Shown: positions 1 through 8,582 of the stretch, one piece after another
Position numbering within the stretch: the stretch's first letter is position 1
Layout: every line of letters begins with the position of its first letter
Program-made: the position numbers and the translations under genes
Origin: Rhodophyticola sp017644125
GTDB taxonomy: Bacteria > Pseudomonadota > Alphaproteobacteria > Rhodobacterales > Rhodobacteraceae
Length of the DNA: 64,000 bases
Reading direction: 5' to 3' (one strand)
Assembly: GCF_042140125.1 (NCBI RefSeq)
Contig: NZ_CP159473.1
Notes under the pieces: generated by a model
Told to the model about the DNA's origin: nothing
The model's database searches: none
What the model saw: only the letters and a program-made list of their open reading frames with translations

Positions 1-1229
1 GTCACCCCTTCGGATGTATGCTTCATGATCCTGACTTCCGTATGCGGGAACGGAAGCCCGACCGAGCCGATCTTCTTGTCGCCATCCACCGGGTTGCAGC
101 TGACCAGACAGGTGGCTTCGGTCAATCCGTAGCCTTCGATCAACGTCACGCCAGTTGCCTTTTCGAACCGTTTGAACAGCTCCACCGGAAGCGTGGAGGA
201 GCCCGAAAACGCCGTCTTGACCGACGAGATATCGGCATTCACCGGGCGTTGCATCATCGCTGCAAGCGCGGTCGGCACGGTAATGATGAAACTGATCTGC
301 CAGCGTTCCACCAGCTTCCAGAAATTGTCGAACACGCCGTCGCCGCGATAGCCTTGCGGCGTCGGAAACACCACATGCGCCCCCGATGCGATCGCCGCCA
401 TCAGGATCACGTGGCAGGCAAAGACGTGAAACAGCGGCAGCGGGCAGATGATGTTGTCTTTTTCGGTAAACAGCAATGTGTGCCCGATCCAGCCGTTATA
501 GATCATGCCGGAATACTTGTGCTGCGCGACCTTCGGCATGCCGGTGGTTCCGCCGGTATGGAAATAGGCGGCCACCCGGTCCGCGGTACTGTCGGCGAAA
601 TCCAGATGTTCGCTCCGCTGACGGCTCAGCTCCCCATTGAAATCGAGTATGCGGGCCTTGTGCTGGATCTCGTATTTCGGGCGGATAAACGGCACGATCA
701 GCTTTTTCAGGCCGGTCATGTACCGCAGCAGATCAACCTCCAGCACGGTTTTGACATTCGGCGCCAGTTCCACCGCCTCGGCCACTTTCTGCGCGACATC
801 GGTCTTGGGGAAGGCCTTCAGCGTGACGACGACCTTGGCATTCGTCTCCCGCATGATGGAGCCGATCTGTTCGGCATCCAGAAGCGGATTGATCGGGTTG
901 ACGATACCGGCGACGGCCCCGCCAATCAGCGTGACGGCCGTTTCGTTGCAATTGGGCAGAACGAAGGCCACCGTGTCGCTTTCGCCGATGCCCAGACTGC
1001 GGAACAGATTGGCCGCCTGCGTCGCGCGGGCATGCAACTCGTTCCAGGTGAGGGTTTCTGCCTTGTCCCGCGGCCCGGAGAACAGCTGGAACGAGATCGC
1101 GTTCATGCCGCCGAACTTGTCCTTGGTGCTGCTCAGCAACTCGTAAAGCGTGGTCGCCGGCTGGCTGGCCGGCCACGGGTTCGACTGCTCGACGGCCTTG
1201 ATATCCTCGGCGTTGGCAAAACGCACCAT
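1..1229 (-). CDS. Acyl-CoA synthetase (AMP-binding, FadD-like), C-terminus beyond window
   Basis: This gene encodes an ANL-superfamily ligase that would activate a carboxylic acid to an acyl-AMP and then an acyl-CoA. Reading down from 1229, the frame contains the AMP-binding P-loop HTGGTTGMPKVAQH near residue 215 and the motif GYGLTEATCLVSCNPVDG. The ATG at 1229 is preceded by GGGAGGGTGG, a good ribosome site. About 410 codons are present; the C-terminal lysine domain lies off the left edge. The substrate cannot be told. A candidate MerR/LiuR-type box lies about 85 bases upstream. Confidence 0.9.
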   Translation of the reverse strand, partial: MVRFANAEDIKAVEQSNPWPASQPATTLYELLSSTKDKFGGMNAISFQLFSGPRDKAETLTWNELHARATQAANLFRSLGIGESDTVAFVLPNCNETAVTLIGGAVAGIVNPINPLLDAEQIGSIMRETNAKVVVTLKAFPKTDVAQKVAEAVELAPNVKTVLEVDLLRYMTGLKKLIVPFIRPKYEIQHKARILDFNGELSRQRSEHLDFADSTADRVAAYFHTGGTTGMPKVAQHKYSGMIYNGWIGHTLLFTEKDNIICPLPLFHVFACHVILMAAIASGAHVVFPTPQGYRGDGVFDNFWKLVERWQISFIITVPTALAAMMQRPVNADISSVKTAFSGSSTLPVELFKRFEKATGVTLIEGYGLTEATCLVSCNPVDGDKKIGSVGLPFPHTEVRIMKHTSEGV

Positions 1230-1312
1230 ATGCCACCCTCCCTTAAGTCGCGTTGGAGGCCATTTTGCGTCTGGCCTCTCCTCCGGGGAGTAGATTGGGC
1301 ACAACCGGGCCG

Positions 1313-1326
1313 TGACGCAAGCGTAA
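1313..1326 (-). promoter_or_regulatory. Candidate LiuR-type operator upstream of the acyl-CoA synthetase
   Basis: The bases TGACGC-AA-GCGTAA form a near-perfect inverted repeat in the leader of the acyl-CoA synthetase gene. It has the same layout as TTACGT-CA-ACGTAA at 16250-16263 upstream of the LiuR-like regulator. Assignment to the same regulator is inference from this resemblance. Confidence 0.4.
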
Positions 1327-1352
1327 CGCTGCGCAAATCCCCCGGGCCCGCG

Positions 1353-3155
1353 TTATTCCGCGGCCATGCCCTCGGTGAATTGCAGCCGCGCCAGACGGGC
1401 GTAAAGCCCGCCCTGGGTCACCAGCGTGTCATGGGTGCCCTCGGCCACGATCTGCCCGTCTTCGAAGACAAGGATGCGGTCGGCCTGCTTCACCGTGGCC
1501 AGCCGGTGGGCCACGATCAGCGTGGTCCGGTCCGCGCTCATCGCGGCAACGGCATCCTGCACCGCGCGTTCGCTTTCCGCGTCCAGCGCCGATGTGGCCT
1601 CGTCCAGCAACAGGATCGGCGCATCGCGCAAAATCGCGCGGGCAATGGCGATGCGCTGTTTCTGCCCGCCCGACAACATGATGCCGCGTTCGCCCACATA
1701 GGTGTCGTACCCCTCCGGCAGCGCGCTCAGAAACCCGTGGGCGGCGGCGGCTCTGGCGGCCTCTTCCACCTCTGCATCGCTGGCATCGGGGCGGCCGAAC
1801 CGAATGTTCTCCCGCGCCGAGGTGGCGAAGATCACCGGGTCTTGCGGCACCAGCGCCATCGCGTCGCGGAAGGTCGCGCGCGTCATGGCGCGGAGATCCT
1901 GACCGTCAAGGGTGATGCGGCCCGACTCGGGGTCGTAGAACCGCAAGAGCAGTTGGAATATGGTGGATTTCCCGGCCCCCGAAGGTCCGACAAGGGCGAC
2001 GGTTTCGCCGGGCTGCACGGTCAGGTTCACACCGTCAAGCGCGGCCGTTTCGGGGCGCGTCGGGTAATGGAAGCGCACATTTTCGAACGCGATGGCCCCG
2101 CGCCCGCCAAGCGGCAGCGGCGCACCTGACGCCGGATCGCCCACGCTGTCGGCGGTTTGCAGCAGTTCCACAAGCCGCTCCGTCGCGCCGGAGGCGCGCT
2201 GCAACTCCCCCCAGATTTCGGACAGCGCGCCGACCGATCCGGCCACCATGATCGCATAGATCAGAAACTGGATCAGCTCTCCCACGGTCATCGCATCCGC
2301 GCGCACATCCCGCGCCCCGATCCAGAGCACGCCCACGATTCCCGTGAAAACCAGCGCGATCACAATGACCGTCATCACCGCCCGCGTGGCGATGCGTTTC
2401 TTGGCACTGTCGAAACTGCGCTCGGTCACCTTGTCGAAGGTCGCGGCGGAGGGGCGCTCATGGGTGAAGGCCTGCACGGTCTGCACCGACAACAGCGCCT
2501 CGGACGCATTGCCGGAGCTTTCGGCGATCCAATCCTGATTTTCCTTGCTCAGCACCCGCAGGCGCCGGCCCAGAACCACGATCGGTATGATGATGGCCGG
2601 CACGATCAGCAAGACCATTCCGGCCAGCTTCGGGGAGGTCACGGTCATCAGGATCAGCCCGCCGATCAGGATCAGCAGATTGCGCAGGGCGACGGAAACC
2701 GAAGAGGAAATCACGCTCAGCAACAGGGTGGTGTCCGTCGTGATCCGGCTCAGCACCTCGCCGGTCATGATGCGTTCGTAGAAGGCGGGGCTCATGCCGA
2801 TCATCCGGTCGAACACCGCCTTGCGGATATCGGCCACCACTCGTTCGCCAAGCCGGGTGACAAGGTAGTAGCGCAGCCCCGTGCCAATCGCCAAAAGCGC
2901 CGCGATGCCAAGTGCCGCCAGAAAATACTTGTCCAGCAGTTCCGCGCTTTCCGTCTCGAACCCGTCAACGACGCGGCGCACCGCCAGCGGCAGCGTCAGC
3001 GACACGATCGCCGTCAGAACCAGCGCACCGACGGCCGCCCCCAGCATGACGCGATAGGGCGCGAGAAAAGGCACCAGCGCCCGCAGGCTGCCGATGCGTT
3101 TGGATTTCTCGCGCTCTTCCACTGATTGGGTTGGGCTGGTTTGTGGCCCTGCCAT
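1353..3155 (-). CDS. ABC exporter, fused permease-ATPase (MsbA-like)
   Basis: This is a 600-residue half-transporter with a membrane domain (about residues 30-320, six predicted helices) followed by an ATPase domain. The ATPase shows Walker A GPSGAGKST near residue 388, signature LSGGQKQR near 493, Walker B ILLLDEAT and the H-loop histidine in IVAHRLAT. It would work as a homodimer in the inner membrane exporting a lipid or hydrophobic compound. I chose the ATG at 3155 because an upstream in-frame start at 3215 adds a basic stretch with no family counterpart. Substrate unknown. Confidence 0.88.
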   Translation of the reverse strand: MAGPQTSPTQSVEEREKSKRIGSLRALVPFLAPYRVMLGAAVGALVLTAIVSLTLPLAVRRVVDGFETESAELLDKYFLAALGIAALLAIGTGLRYYLVTRLGERVVADIRKAVFDRMIGMSPAFYERIMTGEVLSRITTDTTLLLSVISSSVSVALRNLLILIGGLILMTVTSPKLAGMVLLIVPAIIIPIVVLGRRLRVLSKENQDWIAESSGNASEALLSVQTVQAFTHERPSAATFDKVTERSFDSAKKRIATRAVMTVIVIALVFTGIVGVLWIGARDVRADAMTVGELIQFLIYAIMVAGSVGALSEIWGELQRASGATERLVELLQTADSVGDPASGAPLPLGGRGAIAFENVRFHYPTRPETAALDGVNLTVQPGETVALVGPSGAGKSTIFQLLLRFYDPESGRITLDGQDLRAMTRATFRDAMALVPQDPVIFATSARENIRFGRPDASDAEVEEAARAAAAHGFLSALPEGYDTYVGERGIMLSGGQKQRIAIARAILRDAPILLLDEATSALDAESERAVQDAVAAMSADRTTLIVAHRLATVKQADRILVFEDGQIVAEGTHDTLVTQGGLYARLARLQFTEGMAAE

Positions 3156-3251
3156 GACGGTCCCGGTTTTCTTAACGTGTTTCAATCCGAGATAAATGGA
3201 CCAACGCCTGCGCACAAGGCTTGGTCGCCGCCTGCGACCCCGAGCCGCCGG

Positions 3252-4164
3252 TCAAACCGGGCGCAGCATCGCGGTCAGCCAGTCGTGCATGGCGCTTTTG
3301 GCGTTGCGCTGATGGCGGATGGCGGCAACCTCGAAGGGCCGGATCGCCAATGGGGGTTGCCGGGTGGTCAGGCCGAACCGGCCCGCATGCGCCGCAACCA
3401 GACGGCCGGGCAGGGTTGCCACCATGTCGCTGGCGGCGACCGCGGCCAGCGCCGGAAAGAACAGCGGAACAGCGGCCACCACCCGGCGCGCATGGCCCAG
3501 ACGTTCAAGCTCCCGGTCGACGACGCCGGTCAGATCGCCCGCGGGCGAGACAACCAGATGATCGGCCTGCAGAAACGCCTCAAGCGTCCAGTCGCGGATG
3601 GCCAGCGGATGATCGGCGCGAAACACCACGGCATAGCCTTCCTCGTGGATCGGCTCGGCCTGAAACCGTTGCGGCAGATCCCAGATGAAGCCCAGGGCCA
3701 AATCCAGCTCGCCCGCTTCCAGCGCGGTCAGCGCCGCCTCCCGCCCAAGGGACCGGATCGCAAACCGCAGGCCTGGTGCCTGCGCCCGCGCGCGGTGCAG
3801 AAGGCCCGGAATTCAGCGTGGCCATCTCGTTGTCATAGGCCCCGATCCGCATCACGCGCGTCTCGGCGGCCGGATCGAACTCTGTTTCCGTGGTCAGGGC
3901 CTCGGACAGAGTTTCCACCGCGCGGCGGATCTTCGGCTCAAGCGCGATGGCCACGGCGGTGGGCTCCATTCCGGCGGGCCGGCGCAGAAACAGCGGATCA
4001 TCGAAGATATCCCGCAAGCGTTTGATCGAATGGCTTATCGCAGATTGGGTCAGCCCCATCCGGCCCGCCACCTCCACGGCCTTGCGGTGCTGCATCAGCC
4101 CCAGAAACACCAGCAGCACGGTCAGATCCAGACGCCTGAGTACAATTTCATCAATATCATACAT
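3252..4164 (-). pseudogene. LysR-family regulator interrupted by a one-base insertion
   Basis: The N-terminal half (from ATG 4164) has a LysR winged helix-turn-helix (residues about 15-75, with LTQSAISHSIKRLRDIFDDP). The effector-binding half continues from about 3811 down to 3252 in another frame. Removing one A/T in the GAATTC at 3809-3814 restores a single 303-codon frame reading MATLIPGLLHRARAQAPG across the join. No stop codon interrupts either half, so the change is recent or a sequencing/assembly error. The gene diverges from the 4238-6145 cassette, the usual arrangement for a LysR protein and its targets. Confidence 0.8.
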
Positions 4165-4237
4165 GAGGTATATGCATTTTCATTTAAGTCAGTCGCTTGC
4201 TAGCACGGCTCGACGGCACATGCCAAGGGAGACGGAC

Positions 4238-4846
4238 ATGAAGATCGCGATCATCGGCGCCGGCAATGTCGGGCGTGCACTTGGCGCAAGCTGGGCCAAG
4301 GCGGGCCACGAGATCCGCCATGGCACCCGCAGCCGGAAGGCGGCGGACGAGATGACGCCACGCGAGGCCGCCAGTTGGGGCGCGGTGGTCGTTCTGGCCC
4401 TGCCCTGGGCGGCGGCCAGGGATGTGGCGGCCGATCTGGGCACTCTTGCGGGCAAGCCGGTCATCGACTGCATGAACCCGATTGCGCGGAGTCCCGACGG
4501 GATCGGGCTCGCCCTCGGCCACACAAGCTCGGGCGCGGAACAGGTGCAGGCCTGGCTGCCTGAGGCTCATGTCATCAAGACGCTGAATCAGGTGGGCGCG
4601 GAGGTCATGGCAGACACCACCGGCTTCGCCCTGCGTCCTGTGCAATTGATGGCCGGCAACGACGATGGCGCGAAATCCGTCGTCGCCGGGTTGCTGGACG
4701 ATCTCGGGTTCGAGCCGCTGGATGCGGGCGATCTGCTCAAGGCGCGCCTGCTGGAACCCTTTGCCCTTGTCTGGATCAATCAGGCGCTGATGCGCGGCAA
4801 GGGCCGGAACTGGGCCTTCGGCGTGATGCCGCGGGCAGGCAAATGA
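4238..4846 (+). CDS. NAD(P)-binding reductase, F420-dependent NADP-reductase-like fold
   Basis: This 202-residue protein begins with the Rossmann motif IAIIGAGNVGRALG and has the architecture of the NADP oxidoreductase/coenzyme F420-dependent family (PF03807-type), seen in many bacteria that lack F420. The ATG at 4238 follows GGGAGACGGAC. It opens a cassette with the two downstream genes, overlapping the next one by four bases (ATGA), and is divergent from the LysR gene. It probably reduces a small carbonyl or quinone substrate, but that is inference. Confidence 0.8.
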   Translation: MKIAIIGAGNVGRALGASWAKAGHEIRHGTRSRKAADEMTPREAASWGAVVVLALPWAAARDVAADLGTLAGKPVIDCMNPIARSPDGIGLALGHTSSGAEQVQAWLPEAHVIKTLNQVGAEVMADTTGFALRPVQLMAGNDDGAKSVVAGLLDDLGFEPLDAGDLLKARLLEPFALVWINQALMRGKGRNWAFGVMPRAGK

Positions 4847-5385
4847 GCGATCCCGTCACCGTCGTGGCCCGTCGCCATGTGAAGCCTGGATCCGAGGCGA
4901 TCTACGAGGACTGGCTGTCCCGTCTGACCGATGCCGCGGCCACCCTGCCCGGCTATCTGGGTGCCGAATTTCACCGGCCTGACATACCGGACGCGCCTTA
5001 CACCAGCGTCTTCCGCTTCGACACGCCCGACAATCTCGCCGCGTTCGAGGCATCCGGGCTTCGCGCCCGCTTTCTGGCCGAGATCGCGCCCCATGTCCGG
5101 GGCGATGCGGTCTGGGACCGGCTGACCGGTCTGGAGATCTGGTTCGAGGCGCCGAAGGGCGCGCCCCTTCCGCAGCCGAACGCCTTGCGCATGGCGCTGG
5201 TTCTGGTCGCGGTCGTGTTCCTGCTGGTGCTGGCGCTGAACCTCGCGCTTGCGCCGGTGATCGGCGGCTGGCCACTGGCGCCGCGCCTGCTTCTGACGGT
5301 GATCCTGCAGGTCTTCCTGATGACCTACGTGATCATGCCGCGGGTCACCAAGGCCCTTGGCGCCTGGATCTATTCAACCCGATAA
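4843..5385 (+). CDS. Antibiotic-biosynthesis-monooxygenase (ABM) domain membrane protein
   Basis: The first 95 residues match the ABM dimeric alpha-beta barrel (VTVVARRHVKPGSEAIYEDW, then a FHRPDI-type strand). The C-terminal 60 residues form two hydrophobic helices (about 118-138 and 150-168), so the protein is membrane-anchored. The family includes cofactor-free monooxygenases acting on quinones and related aromatics. It is translationally coupled to the upstream reductase and precedes a DJ-1 gene, suggesting detoxification of a reactive electrophile. Confidence 0.8.
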   Translation: MSDPVTVVARRHVKPGSEAIYEDWLSRLTDAAATLPGYLGAEFHRPDIPDAPYTSVFRFDTPDNLAAFEASGLRARFLAEIAPHVRGDAVWDRLTGLEIWFEAPKGAPLPQPNALRMALVLVAVVFLLVLALNLALAPVIGGWPLAPRLLLTVILQVFLMTYVIMPRVTKALGAWIYSTR

Positions 5386-5407
5386 CCCACTGAAAAGGAA
5401 AGATACA

Positions 5408-6145
5408 ATGTCTGCATCCATCGACACATTCGGCACCAAACGCATCCTGATGGTCGTCGCCAATCCGGGCACCTCACCGACAACCGGCTGGCCCGTCGGT
5501 TTCTGGTGGGCCGAGGTCACCCACCCGTTCTGGACCTTCACCGAAGCCGGCTACGAGGTGGAGATCGTCTCCCCCAAGGGCGGCGATCTGATGGCAGACG
5601 GGTTTTCCGACCCGGAAGACGAAAGCCAGTATTCGGCCCACGATATCCTGTCGCTCGGGTTCAAGGCCTCGCCCGCCCATAGCGCCAGATTGCAGGCGAC
5701 CAGATCCATCGCGGATGTATCGGTCGACGACTACGACGCGATTTTCATCGCCGGCGGCCAATCCCCGATGGTCACGATGATCGACGACACAGACCTGCAC
5801 GGATTCGTGGCGCGCGCCTATGAGGCCGGAAAGATCGTCAGCATCGTATGCCACGGGACCTGCATCTTGCTGAAAACCCGGTTGTCGAACGGCGATCTGC
5901 TGGTCAAGGGCAAGACATGGACCGGCTTCGCCGATACCGAGGAGGCGTTTGCCGATGCCTTCGTCGGGCAGAAGATCCAGCCTTTCTGGATCGAGGAGGA
6001 AGCACGCAAGATGGAAGATACCAATTTCGTGGTCCATTCCATGTTCAAGCCCTTCGCGATCCGCGACGGCAATCTCATCACCGGACAGCAGCAGTTTTCG
6101 GGCGCGGCCGCGGCCGAATTGGTCGTCGCCACGCTTGGCCGCTGA
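5408..6145 (+). CDS. DJ-1/PfpI-family protein
   Basis: This 245-residue protein has the DJ-1/PfpI fold with the nucleophile elbow IVCHGTCILL, whose cysteine is the expected catalytic residue, and an acidic residue in VEIVSPKGG. Family members act as glyoxalases, chaperones or amidases. The ATG at 5408 follows AAAGGAAAGATACA. It closes the LysR-linked cassette and stands apart from the convergent antiporter gene by 15 bases. Confidence 0.85.
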   Translation: MSASIDTFGTKRILMVVANPGTSPTTGWPVGFWWAEVTHPFWTFTEAGYEVEIVSPKGGDLMADGFSDPEDESQYSAHDILSLGFKASPAHSARLQATRSIADVSVDDYDAIFIAGGQSPMVTMIDDTDLHGFVARAYEAGKIVSIVCHGTCILLKTRLSNGDLLVKGKTWTGFADTEEAFADAFVGQKIQPFWIEEEARKMEDTNFVVHSMFKPFAIRDGNLITGQQQFSGAAAAELVVATLGR

Positions 6146-6160
6146 CCGGCGCGGGAAAGA

Positions 6161-8089
6161 TCAGCCGGCGGACAGGTCCTTGTCCCCGGCGTCCCGTTCG
6201 CCGCGCCGGATCGCGGCCATCTCGGCGGAAAGCGCCTCCTGCCGGGGGCCCAGAACCTCCTTGATGCGCGCGATATAGGCGGGGTTTTCCGGCGGCGGTA
6301 TGTTGATGTCGTAGGCATCGGCCACGTCCACCATCGCGCGGCGGTCCATCTCATCGAAGGCCGCCGCCATCCTCTCGGCATGCGTGCGCGGAATACCCAA
6401 CGCCTCGAATGCCGACCGGCCCATGCGGATCGAACTGTCATAGGTCTCGCGGATGATATCGCGGCACCCCACGGACCAGAGCTGATAGACATGGTCCCGG
6501 TCGACCGCGCGCGCCATCACGTGCAGATCGGGGTAGTTGTCGAGAGCGTAGCGAACCAGTTCTGTAATCTGCTCCTTGTCGTCGATAGCCACGATCAGCA
6601 GTTTCGCCTCGGCGATCCCGGCCGCGTGCAGCATGTCGGGCCGGGTGGCATCGCCGAAATAGGTCTTGATCCCGAAGGCGCGCAGATTGTCGATCTGTTT
6701 CGAACTGAAGTCGATGACGGTGGAGGAGAAGCCCGCCGCCGTCAGCATCCGCCCGATCAGCCCGCCGACCCTGCCCCGCCCGGCGATGATCACCTGACCG
6801 GTTTCGTCGATCTCGTCGGGCTGGCGTTCCTGACCTTGGGAGAATTTCGGCGCGATGACCCGATCGTAGAGAATGAAAAGCGCCGGGGTCAGCAACATCG
6901 ACAACGCCACAACAAGAAGGAGCTGATCGGCAATCGCCGTAGGCAGAACGGAACTGGCCACCGTGAAGGACAAGAGCACGAAGCCGAACTCCCCGGCCTG
7001 CGCCAGCCCAAGGGCGAACAGCCATTTGTCACCGCCCCTGATGCCGAAAAACGGAGCAAGGGCCAGCAAGACCGCGCATTTGATCGCGATCAGCCCAAGT
7101 GTCATGGCCAGGATCAGCGCCAGATTGTCGAACAGAAGGGCGAAATTTATCCCCGCGCCGACCGTCATGAAGAAAAGGCCCAGAAGCAGGCCCCGGAACG
7201 GGTCGATATCGGATTCCAGCTCGTGGCGGTATTCGCTGTTGGCCAGCACCACGCCAGCCAGAAAGGTGCCCAATGCGGGCGAGAGTCCGACCAGCGACAT
7301 CAAAAGCGCGATCCCGATGACCATCATCAACGCGGTCGCGGTGAACAACTCGCGCAGTTGCGCCACCGCGATGAACCTGAAAATCGGCCGGGTCAGATAG
7401 GTGCCGCCCAGACCCACGGCCGCAATCGCGCCGATGGTCACCAGCGCCGTCTGCCACCCGTTCAGGCCCGACACAAGGCTCATCGGCGCGGCGTGATCGC
7501 CGCCCGAATGATCGTCGGCGGCGCCATGGGCCACGCCCGCGCCATGGGAAAGCTCCGCGCCCAGATCCATCAGCTCCGGCATTGCCAATAGCGGAATGAA
7601 GGCCAGCATCGGGATCACGGCGATGTCCTGAAACAGCAGGACCGAAAAGCTCGATTGCCCGCCATCGGACTTCATCAGCCCTTTTTCGTTCAGGGTCTGC
7701 AACACGATCGCGGTGGAAGACAGCGCAAGGACCAGACCGATCGCCAAGGCGATGGTCCAGGGCTGCCCGAAGGCCATCGCGGCCGCCATGACCAGCCCGG
7801 CGGTCAGCACGACCTGCCCCCCGCCCAGCCCCAGAAGCCGCGCGCGCATCTCCCACAACAGCCTTGGCTCCAGCTCCAGACCGACCAGAAACAGCATCAT
7901 GACCACGCCGAATTCCGCAAAATGCTGGATCGAGATCACATCGACCCCCAGCACCACGAGGATCGGGCTGATCACGATACCGGCGATCAGATAGCCCAGC
8001 ACCGAGCCGAGCCCGAGACGCGAGGCAATCGGCACCGCGATCACGCCCGCGATCAGGAAAATGAACGCCAGCAGCAGGAAATCCGTCAT
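6161..8089 (-). CDS. Cation:proton antiporter, KefB/KefC type (CPA2) with TrkA-N domain
   Basis: This 642-residue inner-membrane protein has about 12 transmembrane helices over residues 1-400, with family motifs LVLALSSTAIVLQTL and LGLAQAGEFGFVLLS. A cytoplasmic NAD-binding TrkA-N domain follows from about residue 430 (VIIAGRGRVGG). It would exchange potassium or sodium for protons. A histidine-rich loop around residues 181-205 (HGAGVAHGAADDHSGGDH) interrupts the membrane part and could bind metal. No KefF/KefG partner gene is adjacent. Confidence 0.9.
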   Translation of the reverse strand: MTDFLLLAFIFLIAGVIAVPIASRLGLGSVLGYLIAGIVISPILVVLGVDVISIQHFAEFGVVMMLFLVGLELEPRLLWEMRARLLGLGGGQVVLTAGLVMAAAMAFGQPWTIALAIGLVLALSSTAIVLQTLNEKGLMKSDGGQSSFSVLLFQDIAVIPMLAFIPLLAMPELMDLGAELSHGAGVAHGAADDHSGGDHAAPMSLVSGLNGWQTALVTIGAIAAVGLGGTYLTRPIFRFIAVAQLRELFTATALMMVIGIALLMSLVGLSPALGTFLAGVVLANSEYRHELESDIDPFRGLLLGLFFMTVGAGINFALLFDNLALILAMTLGLIAIKCAVLLALAPFFGIRGGDKWLFALGLAQAGEFGFVLLSFTVASSVLPTAIADQLLLVVALSMLLTPALFILYDRVIAPKFSQGQERQPDEIDETGQVIIAGRGRVGGLIGRMLTAAGFSSTVIDFSSKQIDNLRAFGIKTYFGDATRPDMLHAAGIAEAKLLIVAIDDKEQITELVRYALDNYPDLHVMARAVDRDHVYQLWSVGCRDIIRETYDSSIRMGRSAFEALGIPRTHAERMAAAFDEMDRRAMVDVADAYDINIPPPENPAYIARIKEVLGPRQEALSAEMAAIRRGERDAGDKDLSAG

Positions 8090-8166
8090 ACGCCCCCCAA
8101 TTTGCCGTCAGGTCGCAGGAGGGCATGTTGCCCGCAATCGGGCATAAGTCAATTTGAAGGGGATGG

Positions 8167-8237
8167 AGCGGGCGACGGGAATCGAACCCGTATCATCAGC
8201 TTGGAAGGCTGAGGTCTTACCATTACACAACGCCCGC
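8167..8237 (-). tRNA. tRNA-Gly (anticodon TCC)
   Basis: The minus strand folds as a cloverleaf. The acceptor stem is GCGGGCG with CGCCCGC, the anticodon loop is CTTCCAA (TCC), and the T arm is ACGGG-TTCGATT-CCCGT, with discriminator base T. The terminal CCA is not encoded (TCC then AT follows). Confidence 0.95.
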
Positions 8238-8582
8238 AGACCGGGATTGGGGTAAGTCATGGCGGCCAAGGCGTCAAGCCGGATATGGCGCAAGCCCCCG
8301 GCGGCAGGACCTTGTCGCAAGCGGCCGGGCGGGCCTCCTCGGCTCCGGCGCCATGACCGGCGGGCGCAAGGTAATTGCGTGCAACGGCACCCCGGCCGGG
8401 CGCGGCAGCGGGCCGATTGTTTCCAGCGCCTTATTTCCGCCTCTTTTCAAGCGTATCTGTTTCTCAAGCAGCAACAATAAGATCAACAACGAGCAGGCTG
8501 CATCAAAAACGAATTCTCCCTGGACTGGACCGGGCCGCGTCTCTTGCGCGGCCCCTTTTTTTGACCTCGGGCGGCATCGATC
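8238..8582 (+). ncRNA. Intergenic region with probable small RNA transcribed rightward
   Basis: This 345-base interval between tRNA-Gly and the SRAP gene holds no convincing protein gene. Both neighbours are on the minus strand, yet it ends in a strong plus-strand intrinsic terminator (8532-8562). That terminator has no plus-strand gene to serve, so an unannotated small RNA is the simplest reading. The stretch before it (about 8420-8530) is A/T-richer than the surroundings. I could not place a convincing promoter, so the 5' end is unknown. Confidence 0.45.
8532..8562 (+). terminator. Strong intrinsic terminator
   Basis: The stem GGGCCGCG (8532-8539) pairs with CGCGGCCC (8547-8554) around a short TCTCTT-containing loop and is followed by seven T residues (8556-8562). 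It is oriented for plus-strand transcripts. Confidence 0.85.

Noticed and set aside
18..2129. 703-codon open frame on the plus strand
   Set aside because: It lies antisense to the acyl-CoA synthetase and the ABC exporter, both with full domain motifs. Its composition is Arg/His/Gly-rich, as expected of a GC-rich shadow frame.
4143..4180. LysR-type binding site between the LysR gene and the reductase gene
   Set aside because: ATAC-N5-GTAT at the LysR start codon is too short and AT-biased to call with confidence.
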